A DNA stretch of 64,000 nt, taken from Candidatus Latescibacterota bacterium. Its GTDB lineage: Bacteria; Latescibacterota; UBA2968. Below, one piece after another: positions 16,971 through 26,130 of the stretch; position 1 is the first letter of the stretch; the number at the start of each line of letters is the position of its first letter. The DNA lies in the NCBI GenBank assembly GCA_022823725.1, contig JAJEHL010000026.1, positions 620,001 through 684,000 of the forward strand, read 5' to 3'. The translations under genes and the position numbers were made by a program. A model generated the notes under the pieces. It ran no database searches. It was not told where the DNA came from and was given only the letters and a program-made list of their open reading frames with translations.

Positions 16971-19382
16971 CTACTTGATCACCACAAAGGTGCCGCGCTG
17001 GATTTTGTTTTCGCTGCCCGGGGTTTCGGATACGACGACGAAGTAGTACAGTCCGGTCTGGATTTCGCCAGCCAGATTGTAGGTCACCTGCCGAAACTGG
17101 GCTTCGCCGCGGTCTGGATTATCGTGCGTGATGGTATAGACCCTGTCGCCAGAAGCCGAAAAGATGTGGATTTTGCACTTTTGGGGAATCCCCACAAAGC
17201 GCAGATTTCGGCTGTTGGGATACTGGTGCTTGCCATCCACGAAATAGGGATTTGGCACCACCGTCACCTTTCGGTCGAGCTGATCGGTTTCGGAGGTGGT
17301 CGGCTGGAAGGGCCGTCTGTCATCGGCGTCATAAGTACGCGCAGTGGCGGGACCCCAACCGCTCTCGTATCCACCCGTGGCATTGGCGCGCGCCCTGCCT
17401 GTCGGCAGATCTCCTATTGCCATTCCGCCGCCCATCCAGTTGCTATATCCACTGTTGTAGGGTCGCACCGAGTAGTGGTATGCAAACCCGGCGGCCGTAG
17501 CCAGATCTTCATACGTGTATTTCCCGCCAGAGAGCGACCACTGTCCGTTGAGGCTGGAACCGCTTTGACCCTTCAACACGGTATCGTGCAATTCCCAGGG
17601 ACCCCACCCAAACCAGGTGGAGCGATAAACGCGGTAACCCGCGATGTCCTGTTGCCCGATGTAGGGATTGACCGCGCGGTCAGAAGCGTCTGACCATGAA
17701 ATCTGTTGCCGGGCAAATCCACTGGAAGTGAGATCATCGGGACTGATAAACGCGTTCGTCGGTGCCGGTGGATGGTGAAAATTGGAATCGTAAATAAAAT
17801 GCGCGAGTTGCAGATTCTCATAAGCCGCTTGCTCGCCCAGGGTTTTGAATTCCTGGATTTTCGTTTCTACTGGCGCATCCGAACGGTCCCAGGTCAGAAT
17901 ATCCTGGTTCTTCATCTGAGCCGGGTGACCGGCGACATAAGCCATAACGATCTTGGCACTTTCGCCCGCCTGAAGCGTGTACGGACCATAAACTTGCGAG
18001 AAAATGTAAATTTTTCGGTCATCTACATTGTTCTCATTCGGGTTGTCTTTGACGCCTCCTTTTAACATAGCACCATACATCTGAGACTCGGTGTCTTTCT
18101 CGGTATAGGGATCGTCAAAGTCGTCCTTGGACCGCGCCTGCCACCACTGCGCCGAGAAGGGCTGGTCGCCCTGTGGCTGGACGTATTTGCCCATGTCCCG
18201 GCTGTTAAAGGCGTGTAGCCCCGGTGCATCGGTGAACGCGATGGGGGCCATCACGATGTGCTGCGCGGCTCGAAGCTGGCCTTCTGTTTGCAGGATATCG
18301 AGTTGTCCCAGGCGCTTGAAAAACGGGTCGCCCGTGTCGTCATCTGGCGTTAGCGGGTTGTCGGAATCGCGGAAGATGCTGGCTTTATAACCGGGGTCAA
18401 AAGCACCCGTGTAGTTGCCCGCATCGGAATAAAAATAAATATCATCCACGCCGCGACCACCCGACGTCACATATCCATCCCAGCCAAATGCCTCCTGAAG
18501 TCCCATTGCTGCGGACACCCAGGAATTTACAAAAGAGAAATAGATATCGTGCTGGGTCCGCGTGCCGCCGGGATTGTCTTCCTGTCCGTCCCCGTCGAAG
18601 TCACCCGTATTGGTGAATGTCAGATCCACGAGATAAAAATCGTCAAAGTCCGGGTGGCTCCAATTATAGACCCGCCGCGTTACCTCAATGCCCTGCTTGA
18701 TGTGTACCCAGCGGGTAATAATGGTCTCTTCGGGAAGCGAAGGATCGATGATATACCCGTGGAGATTGTAGTTTGCGATTACGAGGGGAACAGACGAAGA
18801 CGGATCCAGGTTGTTCGAAAAATAATACCCGGGGTCCGCTGCTGTTATACTTGGCCAGTAATTGGACAACCACGGCAAGTCTTCGCCACCGCTCCAACTG
18901 GCAATGGCGCTTCCAGTGCTTTCAGACACCGGCACAGGCTGCACGCCCCAGTGTTCTTCCGGGTTGCCTCTGGGATCATAAGGCAATGGACGAATAAAAT
19001 CTTTGATCCACGGCGAGGCCCTCGGTCCGGTCAAACTGATTTGTCCGTCGGAGGTCATAATCCACAGACCATCGCCCATTGAGGTTTTGTAGTCGTTGTA
19101 CACCTGGGACTTTGGACCGCTTGTGAATTGCGACAGCACCTGTCCGAAAGAGCCTGGCCCCACGCCATTGTGGGGATAGGCATTTCGGTCCCCGCCGCGG
19201 TTGATCTCGGGATTGCCGCCCTGGATACCCATGTTGTTCCAGGAACTGGAGATCAATGCCCTGGTGTTTTCCCTGAAAGGGACTGTGTTCGGGTCGAATT
19301 GTGCCGTGGCATCGGTAGCTATAATAGCTCCCACTACAGCAAATAGTGCGACCCATCCTGTACAAATTTTAAATCGCGTCAT
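16971..19382 (-). CDS. Large secreted protein with type-IX-like C-terminal sorting domain
   Basis: 803 residues from the ATG at 19382, preceded by GAGGA. Upstream in-frame codons give no signal peptide. The signal peptide ends ATDATAQ. The middle is an extracellular beta-rich region with an acidic DGDGQEDNPGG loop (possible Ca2+ site) and a fibronectin-type-III-like stretch rich in Trp/Tyr (about 575-680). The last 85 residues start at VTVVPNPYFVDG, continue with an IHIFSASGDRVYTI strand, and end LYYFVVVSE...GTFVVIK, like FlgD-like or type A type IX sorting domains. It sits between the TonB receptor and the PorV-like protein. Its own ligand or enzyme activity is not recognisable. Confidence 0.7.
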   Translation of the reverse strand: MTRFKICTGWVALFAVVGAIIATDATAQFDPNTVPFRENTRALISSSWNNMGIQGGNPEINRGGDRNAYPHNGVGPGSFGQVLSQFTSGPKSQVYNDYKTSMGDGLWIMTSDGQISLTGPRASPWIKDFIRPLPYDPRGNPEEHWGVQPVPVSESTGSAIASWSGGEDLPWLSNYWPSITAADPGYYFSNNLDPSSSVPLVIANYNLHGYIIDPSLPEETIITRWVHIKQGIEVTRRVYNWSHPDFDDFYLVDLTFTNTGDFDGDGQEDNPGGTRTQHDIYFSFVNSWVSAAMGLQEAFGWDGYVTSGGRGVDDIYFYSDAGNYTGAFDPGYKASIFRDSDNPLTPDDDTGDPFFKRLGQLDILQTEGQLRAAQHIVMAPIAFTDAPGLHAFNSRDMGKYVQPQGDQPFSAQWWQARSKDDFDDPYTEKDTESQMYGAMLKGGVKDNPNENNVDDRKIYIFSQVYGPYTLQAGESAKIVMAYVAGHPAQMKNQDILTWDRSDAPVETKIQEFKTLGEQAAYENLQLAHFIYDSNFHHPPAPTNAFISPDDLTSSGFARQQISWSDASDRAVNPYIGQQDIAGYRVYRSTWFGWGPWELHDTVLKGQSGSSLNGQWSLSGGKYTYEDLATAAGFAYHYSVRPYNSGYSNWMGGGMAIGDLPTGRARANATGGYESGWGPATARTYDADDRRPFQPTTSETDQLDRKVTVVPNPYFVDGKHQYPNSRNLRFVGIPQKCKIHIFSASGDRVYTITHDNPDRGEAQFRQVTYNLAGEIQTGLYYFVVVSETPGSENKIQRGTFVVIK

Positions 19383-19455
19383 AGTATTCCTCGCCCTCCA
19401 TGTCGGGTTTCGGAAAGGGTATGCGAGCGGGCACAAGACCCACTCGCACAACCCG

Positions 19456-22400
19456 CTACCAGTTAAATCGCACGCCTACCTGGGTCAGTCTGGGTGTGCT
19501 CGCAAAGGTGCGATCGCGCACATCGCCGTATTCCAGATAGGTGCTGTCGGTCGGACGGGGTCCGTCAACCCCGTAGTACGTGTAGTCATTGCTGTTGGTC
19601 GGGCTTGTCCGGTCTTTCTGGTTGAACATATTGCGTATATCCAGGAAGAGCGAGGTCTGAACCCGAGACGTCAGGGCGAAGGTCCTTTCCAGTGCCAGGT
19701 CTGTGCGAGAGTCCATGGCCAGTTCGCGGTAGGGCCTCACGCCACCTTCTGGCGGGCTATAGAGGAATAATCCACCCGTTTCAACCCGCGTGACCAGGTT
19801 GATGCGCATGTTGCGCAACACTTTGCTGACGATGCCGCCCCGTTCGTAATCGGCAGGGAAGGATGCCAGTACTGAGGCACTTCCAAACTGCCGTCGATCT
19901 CCCGCACGGGGTCTCAGGAATAGCTGGGTATAACCGCCGGTAAGCAAGTAAACGCCTTTATCTTCGGATACGCCCTCGGCGGGGCGCATGCCATCCCACT
20001 CGCCCGTACCCAGAACGTTGCCATAAGACAGGGCATTACCGTTTGATTCGAAGCGATTACCGGCTCGAACAGCGTACAGATCAATATCCTCCTGTGACAT
20101 CATTACAGGCACTTCGCTGCCCGAGGAGTGGGCTGCCCATTCCACCCACACATCGGGAACTGGCACGCCCAGTTCGGGATGCGTATAGGCAATATTGACG
20201 GCACCTTTTCTAATGCCTGCTTCATCCATATAGGCTCTGCGTATCACATTGCCGCGCTTGCCCGTGGTAAATGATGCCCACTGGTAGTTGTAGGACAGAT
20301 TGAATGAGAAATTGTGGCTGAACTGCTTGCGCAGTGCGAGTTCCACGCCCCGCGTATCTCCATAAGCTCCGTTGTCGAGTGTGCGGGAATATCTCAGATG
20401 GCTGACGCGAGGTCCTCGCCAGTCTTCGTTGGGATACCAGGTGTATTGCTCAACCTCGGAGCGATAATAAGCGGTTAGCGCCACGGTATAGTCCGAAACA
20501 AAGTTCCAGTCTGCACCCACTTCAAATGCCGTGGTTTTGGCGGGTCGCAAGAGGTGCGTGCCATTTCGACCGCTATAAGTCGTTTCCAGGTTGTTGTAGC
20601 GTTCTGTATCGTCGATGCGGCCGTTGCCGTTGACATCTCTGTCTTCGGCTTTGCCCGCTACCCAGAAGTCTTCGCCAAAGTAGAACCACAGGTCGGCCCA
20701 CTGGAGGTAAACACCCGACGAGAACCGGAATTGCGCCCGTTCGGTGATGGGATGCGAAATTCCGATGCGGGGGCTAAATACCACGTGCCAGGGGGCTTGT
20801 GTTGACCAGATTGATCCTTCATTATAGGCGTAATCCCGTGCCAGGGTGGGTCTGCGGAGCATCTCGGAACCGCGGAATCCGCCGTGCGTGATTCTGCGGG
20901 CATTGGGATTGAAAGCATCCATGCGCAATCCCAGGTTCACGATCATGCCCTCAAATTCCATCTTGTCCTGCACATAAGCATTGATGGAATACGGCTTGAC
21001 GCCTTCCTCGCCAAATCGCCCTTCATCTGATACAAACATCAGGTGTCTATCCGCGGGGCTGGAATTGGCGATGATCATCATCATGATGTCCCGGCGCATA
21101 AGTTCAATACCGCCCTTGAGCAGGTGGCCTTTTGTTACCTGAGAAGTCAAATCGACCTTAATGCCGAGCCGATTGCGGTCGCCCACTTTCCAGCGGGCGG
21201 CTGTTCGCCCGGTGTTAAACCAGTTGGCGTCGCCCGTGTTGTTGGCCGATGTTGTCTGATATACGCCGCTGGTATCTGTTAGTGAACGGCTGCGCGACAC
21301 GCGTACTTCGTAAAATGTTTTGGGTGACAGCGTGTGGGTCACGACCAGATATTGCATTTCTTCGCTTTCAATGCGCCTTCCCGCTGCGGACCAATCTGGC
21401 GGCAAAAACAGATCTCGACCACCGTTGCCCAGGCCCCGATGTACGCCCGGAATTGAATCTGCCGTGCGGATCCACGGATCGGCCACGCCGTCAGACCAGT
21501 ATTCGTATCCCTGGTAAAGTCCGCCCAGCTTGAGCTTCAAATTTGGGCTTGGCCTGAAGGTGAAACTGCCGGAGAGCGTCAGGTTGTCCGGTCCTGTGGG
21601 GATAAATCTGTTGACGTCGTTGTAAAATCCGGTCTGTTTGGATCCCGGATAGCGATTGGCTAAACGGCTGTGTTTTGCCGTGGCGACAAAAGACACGTTA
21701 GTGCCAATTGGTCCCGAAAGATTTGCCTCTGCATCCACACCGCTCACTTCTGTATAGTCTTCCCGGATATGCAGGGGTTCGCCGGCTAATTCTGTCAGCG
21801 TCATGTTGTCCAAACCCAGGTCGGGTCTGCGTTGTGTTAGCCAATCGGGGTTGTCCCACTGCATTTTGTCCTGGTGTTGGGGAGAGTCATAGACATTCGT
21901 GCCCCAGTGTTTTTTTCCGGCAGGCTCATAGCGAAATTCGCCCCAGCCATTGTACTGGTTGCCGCCGTCTTTTGTGACAATTTGCACCACGCCGGCCTGT
22001 GCATTGCCAAATTCGGCGGGTGTTACGCCAGTGAGCACTGACAATTCCTGGATCGCTCCGCGGTTCACGGTTTTGAACTGTCCGCCAGCACCGCGGCCAT
22101 CATTGTAGTTGATCCGTATGCCATCTACCATATAGGCAACGTCGCTGCCCCAGGCTACTTCGCCGGCATTGGCGCCACTGCCGCCACGGCTACCGCGCAA
22201 GCGATTGGCACCATCTACGGATACACCGGGCTGCAATTGCAAAATTTCGGCTGTGTTCCGCACGATGCTCAAAAGGCGTTCGGTTTCTTCAACGGTTACG
22301 GTGTATTTACTCGTGGTCTTGTCTGGTTCCACGAGTGGACGTTCGGCAACGACGACCAGTTCGCCGAGTTCTACAGCGGCTTCTTTGAGTGTGAAATTCA

Positions 22401-22704
22401 CAGTGGCAGTCTGATCGGCGATGATCAGGACGTCTTGAACCAGAACGGTCTCATAACCGACGAGGGAGCCGGTGAGGGTGACGCGCCCCGGATCTGCCTG
22501 GATAATTGCATAGTATCCATCGGCATCGGTGACAGCACCGCGCTGAGTGCCTCTGATGACGACGTTGGCACCCGGCAGTGGCTGCCCGTTGGCATCTTTA
22601 ACGACCCCGTTGACCTTGCCCGTGCTGCCCGCCCACAGGTCGCCGGTTCCTGCCAATAGGAAACCAACAGCTATCAAACTGAAAAACAACAGTCTGTGCT
22701 TCAT
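19456..22704 (-). CDS. TonB-dependent outer-membrane receptor with carboxypeptidase-regulatory-like domain
   Basis: 1082 residues. The ribosome site AAGGAGGT precedes the ATG at 22704. Signal peptide 1-25; residues 28-110 form the CarboxypepD_reg-like domain (GVVKDANGQPLPGANVVIRG). The plug follows from about 130 to 250 (YMVDGIRINYND, GVTPAEFGNAQAGVVQIVTK), then a large 22-strand-type barrel ending in Trp after RLTQVGVRFNW. Receptors of this SusC-like build import oligosaccharides, siderophores or other nutrients with energy from TonB. No SusD-like lipoprotein lies beside it; the partner here is the secreted protein downstream. The substrate cannot be read from the sequence. Confidence 0.85.
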   Translation of the reverse strand: MKHRLLFFSLIAVGFLLAGTGDLWAGSTGKVNGVVKDANGQPLPGANVVIRGTQRGAVTDADGYYAIIQADPGRVTLTGSLVGYETVLVQDVLIIADQTATVNFTLKEAAVELGELVVVAERPLVEPDKTTSKYTVTVEETERLLSIVRNTAEILQLQPGVSVDGANRLRGSRGGSGANAGEVAWGSDVAYMVDGIRINYNDGRGAGGQFKTVNRGAIQELSVLTGVTPAEFGNAQAGVVQIVTKDGGNQYNGWGEFRYEPAGKKHWGTNVYDSPQHQDKMQWDNPDWLTQRRPDLGLDNMTLTELAGEPLHIREDYTEVSGVDAEANLSGPIGTNVSFVATAKHSRLANRYPGSKQTGFYNDVNRFIPTGPDNLTLSGSFTFRPSPNLKLKLGGLYQGYEYWSDGVADPWIRTADSIPGVHRGLGNGGRDLFLPPDWSAAGRRIESEEMQYLVVTHTLSPKTFYEVRVSRSRSLTDTSGVYQTTSANNTGDANWFNTGRTAARWKVGDRNRLGIKVDLTSQVTKGHLLKGGIELMRRDIMMMIIANSSPADRHLMFVSDEGRFGEEGVKPYSINAYVQDKMEFEGMIVNLGLRMDAFNPNARRITHGGFRGSEMLRRPTLARDYAYNEGSIWSTQAPWHVVFSPRIGISHPITERAQFRFSSGVYLQWADLWFYFGEDFWVAGKAEDRDVNGNGRIDDTERYNNLETTYSGRNGTHLLRPAKTTAFEVGADWNFVSDYTVALTAYYRSEVEQYTWYPNEDWRGPRVSHLRYSRTLDNGAYGDTRGVELALRKQFSHNFSFNLSYNYQWASFTTGKRGNVIRRAYMDEAGIRKGAVNIAYTHPELGVPVPDVWVEWAAHSSGSEVPVMMSQEDIDLYAVRAGNRFESNGNALSYGNVLGTGEWDGMRPAEGVSEDKGVYLLTGGYTQLFLRPRAGDRRQFGSASVLASFPADYERGGIVSKVLRNMRINLVTRVETGGLFLYSPPEGGVRPYRELAMDSRTDLALERTFALTSRVQTSLFLDIRNMFNQKDRTSPTNSNDYTYYGVDGPRPTDSTYLEYGDVRDRTFASTPRLTQVGVRFNW

Positions 22705-22732
22705 AGCACGACCTCCTTAAAGGGTAAATGAT

Positions 22733-23446
22733 TTAACGCCAGAAATAAAACTTAACTCCGGCACCTATATCAAAAAACATTAACGGACGAGCGCGTTCCA
22801 GATCGTAAAAGAGCATGGGTCTCAATTCGCCCACTACGAAATTTAAGCGCCCGCGTACATCCAGACTGATATTGTCGGTGACAAAGGCCTCCATGCCCGC
22901 ACCAGTGGTGAGTGCAATGGTGGTGCGTTTGTCAATCTGCGGATCCATTACTGTATTTAAGTCAATTGGATCGCTGGTTTGAGCTGGCCATACCAGGTCG
23001 CGGTTTTCGGCGTTATAACGAAAAAAACCACCGCCGAGGGCTATGTAATGACGATAGTCTTTTGCCCGAAATCCGTGTTGCCGATTCTCTTCGCCCACAA
23101 AGACGAGCGCGTTTACGGATACGCTGTTGAAGGTCATTGTCGATGAAGCGTTGGGGCTGGTATATTCAAGGCCGTCAATCGGATATACAAACGGTTTGGA
23201 CGCCAGTTTCCCGTTGTCGAATTTGGAATAGTGGTATTCCACTTCAACAGTCACGAGGTCGCTGGCCACATAGTTCACGTTTATGCCGTATTTCCCCGCC
23301 TGGTCGTAGCGGTCCCGCAAATTGGACAGGGGTACGTGGTAATTGGCAAATCCACCAAGACCCCATCCGTTCTGCTGGGCAAACAAATCTCCCGATACAA
23401 GTACCAGTAATACGCCTACCAGGAAAGTAGCCAAGGTGCGTATCAT
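22733..23446 (-). CDS. Outer-membrane beta-barrel protein
   Basis: 237 residues from the ATG at 23446, chosen for its AAGGAG ribosome site and the signal peptide that follows (ending GDLFAQQ). A 13-codon longer frame exists. The mature part has alternating hydrophobic residues and repeated aromatic girdle residues (VTVEVEYHYSKFDN, ALGGGFFRYNAE), with a C-terminal GAGVKFYFWR strand, as in OmpA-like or OmpW-like small barrels. It is the promoter-proximal gene of the surface operon, 29 bases before the TonB receptor. Its exact family is not assigned. Confidence 0.7.
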   Translation of the reverse strand: MIRTLATFLVGVLLVLVSGDLFAQQNGWGLGGFANYHVPLSNLRDRYDQAGKYGINVNYVASDLVTVEVEYHYSKFDNGKLASKPFVYPIDGLEYTSPNASSTMTFNSVSVNALVFVGEENRQHGFRAKDYRHYIALGGGFFRYNAENRDLVWPAQTSDPIDLNTVMDPQIDKRTTIALTTGAGMEAFVTDNISLDVRGRLNFVVGELRPMLFYDLERARPLMFFDIGAGVKFYFWR

Positions 23447-23644
23447 AAACTCTCCTTTCTGCAGCTCAAAACTGCGGCGATGCAATACTTCTGTTATACG
23501 GTTGACGAGATACTTAGTGTGCTAACCCGGACTATTTAGTGCATTGGCCTCACCCCATTTCTAATTTAGGTATTTTAATAATAAAATAAACAGAAACTTA
23601 ATAGTACATACAAAAACAGTAATTTATATACAATATTTCATGTC

Positions 23645-23674
23645 ATGATAGCTTATTAATTATAGACATGTCAA
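23645..23674 (-). promoter_or_regulatory. Sigma70-type promoter of the surface operon
   Basis: On the minus strand TTGACA (23674-23669) with an 18-base spacer and TATCAT (23650-23645). The predicted leader is about 190 bases to the ATG at 23446. The AT-rich gap 23447-23732 holds nothing else I can identify. Confidence 0.5.
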
Positions 23675-23732
23675 GCCTTTTTTGATTCGATTGTAATTTT
23701 TTGTAAAAAATCTCAAATCCCGTTGTGCGCTA

Positions 23733-25226
23733 TCAGGGCGCCAATTTGTCGAACAGGTGTTTTACCTCTTCTTCTTTTTTTGGGGTGCGCGTTCCGATCC
23801 ATCCTTCACCGAAATACAAGCACAAGCCGACCAGGATTTCGCCTCCGGTGTAAATGGCGAAGTTGTCCGTTATTTGCACGAGGATGGCGTAGGTCAGTAG
23901 TCCGCCTGCGAGGGCGAATATCGCGCCCCGCGCTGTGGGTTTTCGGAAGAGCATGCCGAACATGAGCGGTATCGCTATGGGAGATAGGAGTGCCCCAAAT
24001 ATCTGGACAGTTGCCGTGAATACTTTTTCCGCTCCTTTGCTTTCGGCGATGATAATGCCTGTGATGATTATCGCCAATCCAAAGATCAATGTGACGATTT
24101 TTCCGACCCGGAAGAGTGTCTGCTGTGTCCATGCGCGCTTGATATTGCGCTGATAGATGTCTTTTGTGAATACGGCGGCGAGCGCATTGAGGTCGCTGTC
24201 GATCATGGACATGGTGGCGGCGAATATGGAGCAGATGAGGAGGCCTATTAATCCGGGCATTAGTCCGGAGAGCACGCGTTGGGCCATTAATACGTAAGTT
24301 TGCTGGAGGTCAAAGCCGGGCAGGGGCGCGAGCGTTACGGGGTCGAAATATTCGGTGAGTAATAAGGGCGCGGCCCAGGCGGGCAGGAAGATGACGATGG
24401 GATATAGCAGGTAGAGAAATCCCGAAAGGAGTGCGGCTTTTTGGGTATCTCGGGGGTCGGATACGGATATGAATCGTTGTGCTAATCCCCAGGTGGCGCC
24501 GTTATAGCTGAAGATTACGACGATTAGATAGACAAACCAGAAGTCTATTCCAATGCCGGCTTCTGCGTTGAAGAATGCGCCGCGTTCGACGGGCAATTGT
24601 TCCCACAGGGGGTTCCATCCGCCAATGTTGTCGAGCACGAGATAGAGTACGATTAAGCTGATTGCGAACTGGACGACAAATTGGATCAGGTCGGTTAATA
24701 CCGCGGCCCACAGTCCGCCTATGAGGACGTAGGCTACAGTGATTATGCCTGCGACCAGTACAACGGGCAATACTGCCCAGCCCGTGACGGTTTGTACGAC
24801 GACGGAAATTGCGTAGAGTTTGATTCCGAGGTCTATAAATTTGACGCCGATGCCGCAGATCGCGACCAAAAAACGCACGGAGTTGCCGTATCGCGCTTCG
24901 AGATATTCTACGGGTGTGAGTACTTTGAGGCGAGACCAGCGCGGTGCCCATAAGAGGCAGCCGATCATCATGGCGATAAAACACGATAGGGAGAATAACG
25001 TCCACATGCTAAATCCAGCGGTTGCCGCTCGTCCCGCAAAGCCCACGAAGACGACCGCGCTGTATCCAGAGACGTGGTGAGATATGGCGGCCATCCACCA
25101 GGGCAGGTTGTGGCCAGCGGCGAAATACGCATCTATATCTTGAGATTTTCGTTTGGCAACGCCGCCCACCCAGGCCATGAGCAGGGCGTAGAGAAGGATG
25201 ACGACAAAGTCTGCGAGTGATAGCAT
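23733..25226 (-). CDS. Sodium/solute symporter (SSS family)
   Basis: 497 residues with about 13 membrane segments. RKSQDIDAYFAAGHNLPWW near residue 30 and the SGYSAVVFVGFAGRAATAG segment are the SSS landmarks, and a GGLWAAVLTDLIQFVVQF helix lies at about 165-185. SSS carriers couple Na+ entry to uptake of sugars, organic acids or amino acids. It starts 3 bases after the stop of the isochorismatase-fold gene, with GGAG 6 bases before the ATG, so the two form an operon. Nearby lyase-like genes suggest the substrate could be a uronate or related carboxylic acid, but that is inference. Confidence 0.85.
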   Translation of the reverse strand: MLSLADFVVILLYALLMAWVGGVAKRKSQDIDAYFAAGHNLPWWMAAISHHVSGYSAVVFVGFAGRAATAGFSMWTLFSLSCFIAMMIGCLLWAPRWSRLKVLTPVEYLEARYGNSVRFLVAICGIGVKFIDLGIKLYAISVVVQTVTGWAVLPVVLVAGIITVAYVLIGGLWAAVLTDLIQFVVQFAISLIVLYLVLDNIGGWNPLWEQLPVERGAFFNAEAGIGIDFWFVYLIVVIFSYNGATWGLAQRFISVSDPRDTQKAALLSGFLYLLYPIVIFLPAWAAPLLLTEYFDPVTLAPLPGFDLQQTYVLMAQRVLSGLMPGLIGLLICSIFAATMSMIDSDLNALAAVFTKDIYQRNIKRAWTQQTLFRVGKIVTLIFGLAIIITGIIIAESKGAEKVFTATVQIFGALLSPIAIPLMFGMLFRKPTARGAIFALAGGLLTYAILVQITDNFAIYTGGEILVGLCLYFGEGWIGTRTPKKEEEVKHLFDKLAP

Positions 25227-25229
25227 AAA

Positions 25230-25997
25230 TTACTCCGGTAACCCTGCGATTAGCTCTTTCGATTTGAGAGAGTAGTGTCCAAACATTTCCAGGAAGAGTA
25301 CGGCGCCCCGCGTCTGTCCGAGGCTTTCGTGCGTTTCATAAGATTCCATTCCCGTGGTGCAGTCCCGAAGGAGGATGATTTCATATCCGCGGCGTCCCAT
25401 TGCGAGGGTTCCATAGTCTCTCATCAAGATGCAGGCGTTGGTGTTGAAGCCGAGATAGAAGAGGAAGAGTATGCCCTGTTGTTTGCACCAGCGGTGGAGT
25501 TCTTCGCCTGTGGAGATGACGGCTTCTTTGCCTTCGACCTGTACGAGGGGATGCATTGCGAGTTTGGCGCGGGTTTTGGTGAGTTCTTCTTCGCGCGGTT
25601 CTATGGGGCGCGCATAGTGTTCATAAGTTCCCGTTTTGCTGCGGAATTCTGAGGGGGGCCAGTTGTCCCTGTTTTCGGTGTCTCCTTTTTCGATCAGGTT
25701 CACCCAGGATGGATGCGCTTCGGCCAGACGAGGTGCTGGCGCGTGAACGATGGGCATTTTCGCTTTTCTGCAGGCGGATAGGAGGGGGACAATTTTGTTG
25801 TGTACGATTTTCTCAGACCGGGCTGCGGTGTCTTGCAGGTAGTGATGCGACCAGATATCGACGAGGACGAGTGCTGTTTGCGATATCGGGATTTTCCAGT
25901 TGAGGTGGGCATAGTTCGTGTTCTTTTCGATCCAGACGACGCCTTTGTCAACGTGCCAGCGGTAGTAACGGGGGGCGATGGTTATTTTGTTTTTCAT
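25230..25997 (-). CDS. Isochorismatase-fold cysteine hydrolase
   Basis: 255 residues, cytoplasmic. TALVLVDIWSHH gives the catalytic Asp (D47) and GFNTNACILMRDYG the nucleophile Cys (C189) with the usual N-T-N-x-C context. A Lys between them would complete the triad, most likely in the 130-147 region. A longer than usual insert (about 100-140) and an N-terminal extension set it apart from small members. The family hydrolyses amides or esters (nicotinamide, N-carbamoyl compounds, biuret and others). The ATG at 25997 has GGAG 9 bases upstream. It is the first gene of an operon with the symporter, so it may act on the imported compound. Confidence 0.8.
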   Translation of the reverse strand: MKNKITIAPRYYRWHVDKGVVWIEKNTNYAHLNWKIPISQTALVLVDIWSHHYLQDTAARSEKIVHNKIVPLLSACRKAKMPIVHAPAPRLAEAHPSWVNLIEKGDTENRDNWPPSEFRSKTGTYEHYARPIEPREEELTKTRAKLAMHPLVQVEGKEAVISTGEELHRWCKQQGILFLFYLGFNTNACILMRDYGTLAMGRRGYEIILLRDCTTGMESYETHESLGQTRGAVLFLEMFGHYSLKSKELIAGLPE

Positions 25998-26055
25998 TCG
26001 TTAAGTCTCCATGTTGGTAGTAACGAATCAACGGTCAGTGATCAAAAATCAACGA

Positions 26056-26112
26056 TCAATCCCATCCATCGTCATTGCGGCAGGGTGTAAGCCGCAATCC
26101 AGAGGTTTTGGG
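26056..26112. repeat. Dispersed palindromic repeat, copy 3
   Basis: A perfect 8-bp stem ATTGCGGC (26074-26081) and GCCGCAAT (26091-26098) with loop AGGGTGTAA, preceded by CGATCAATCCCATCCATCGTC and followed by CCAGAGGTTTT. It lies 20-70 bases beyond the stop of the gene ending at 26131. Confidence 0.8.
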
Positions 26113-26130
26113 TGGTTGGGCGGGGTTCGT

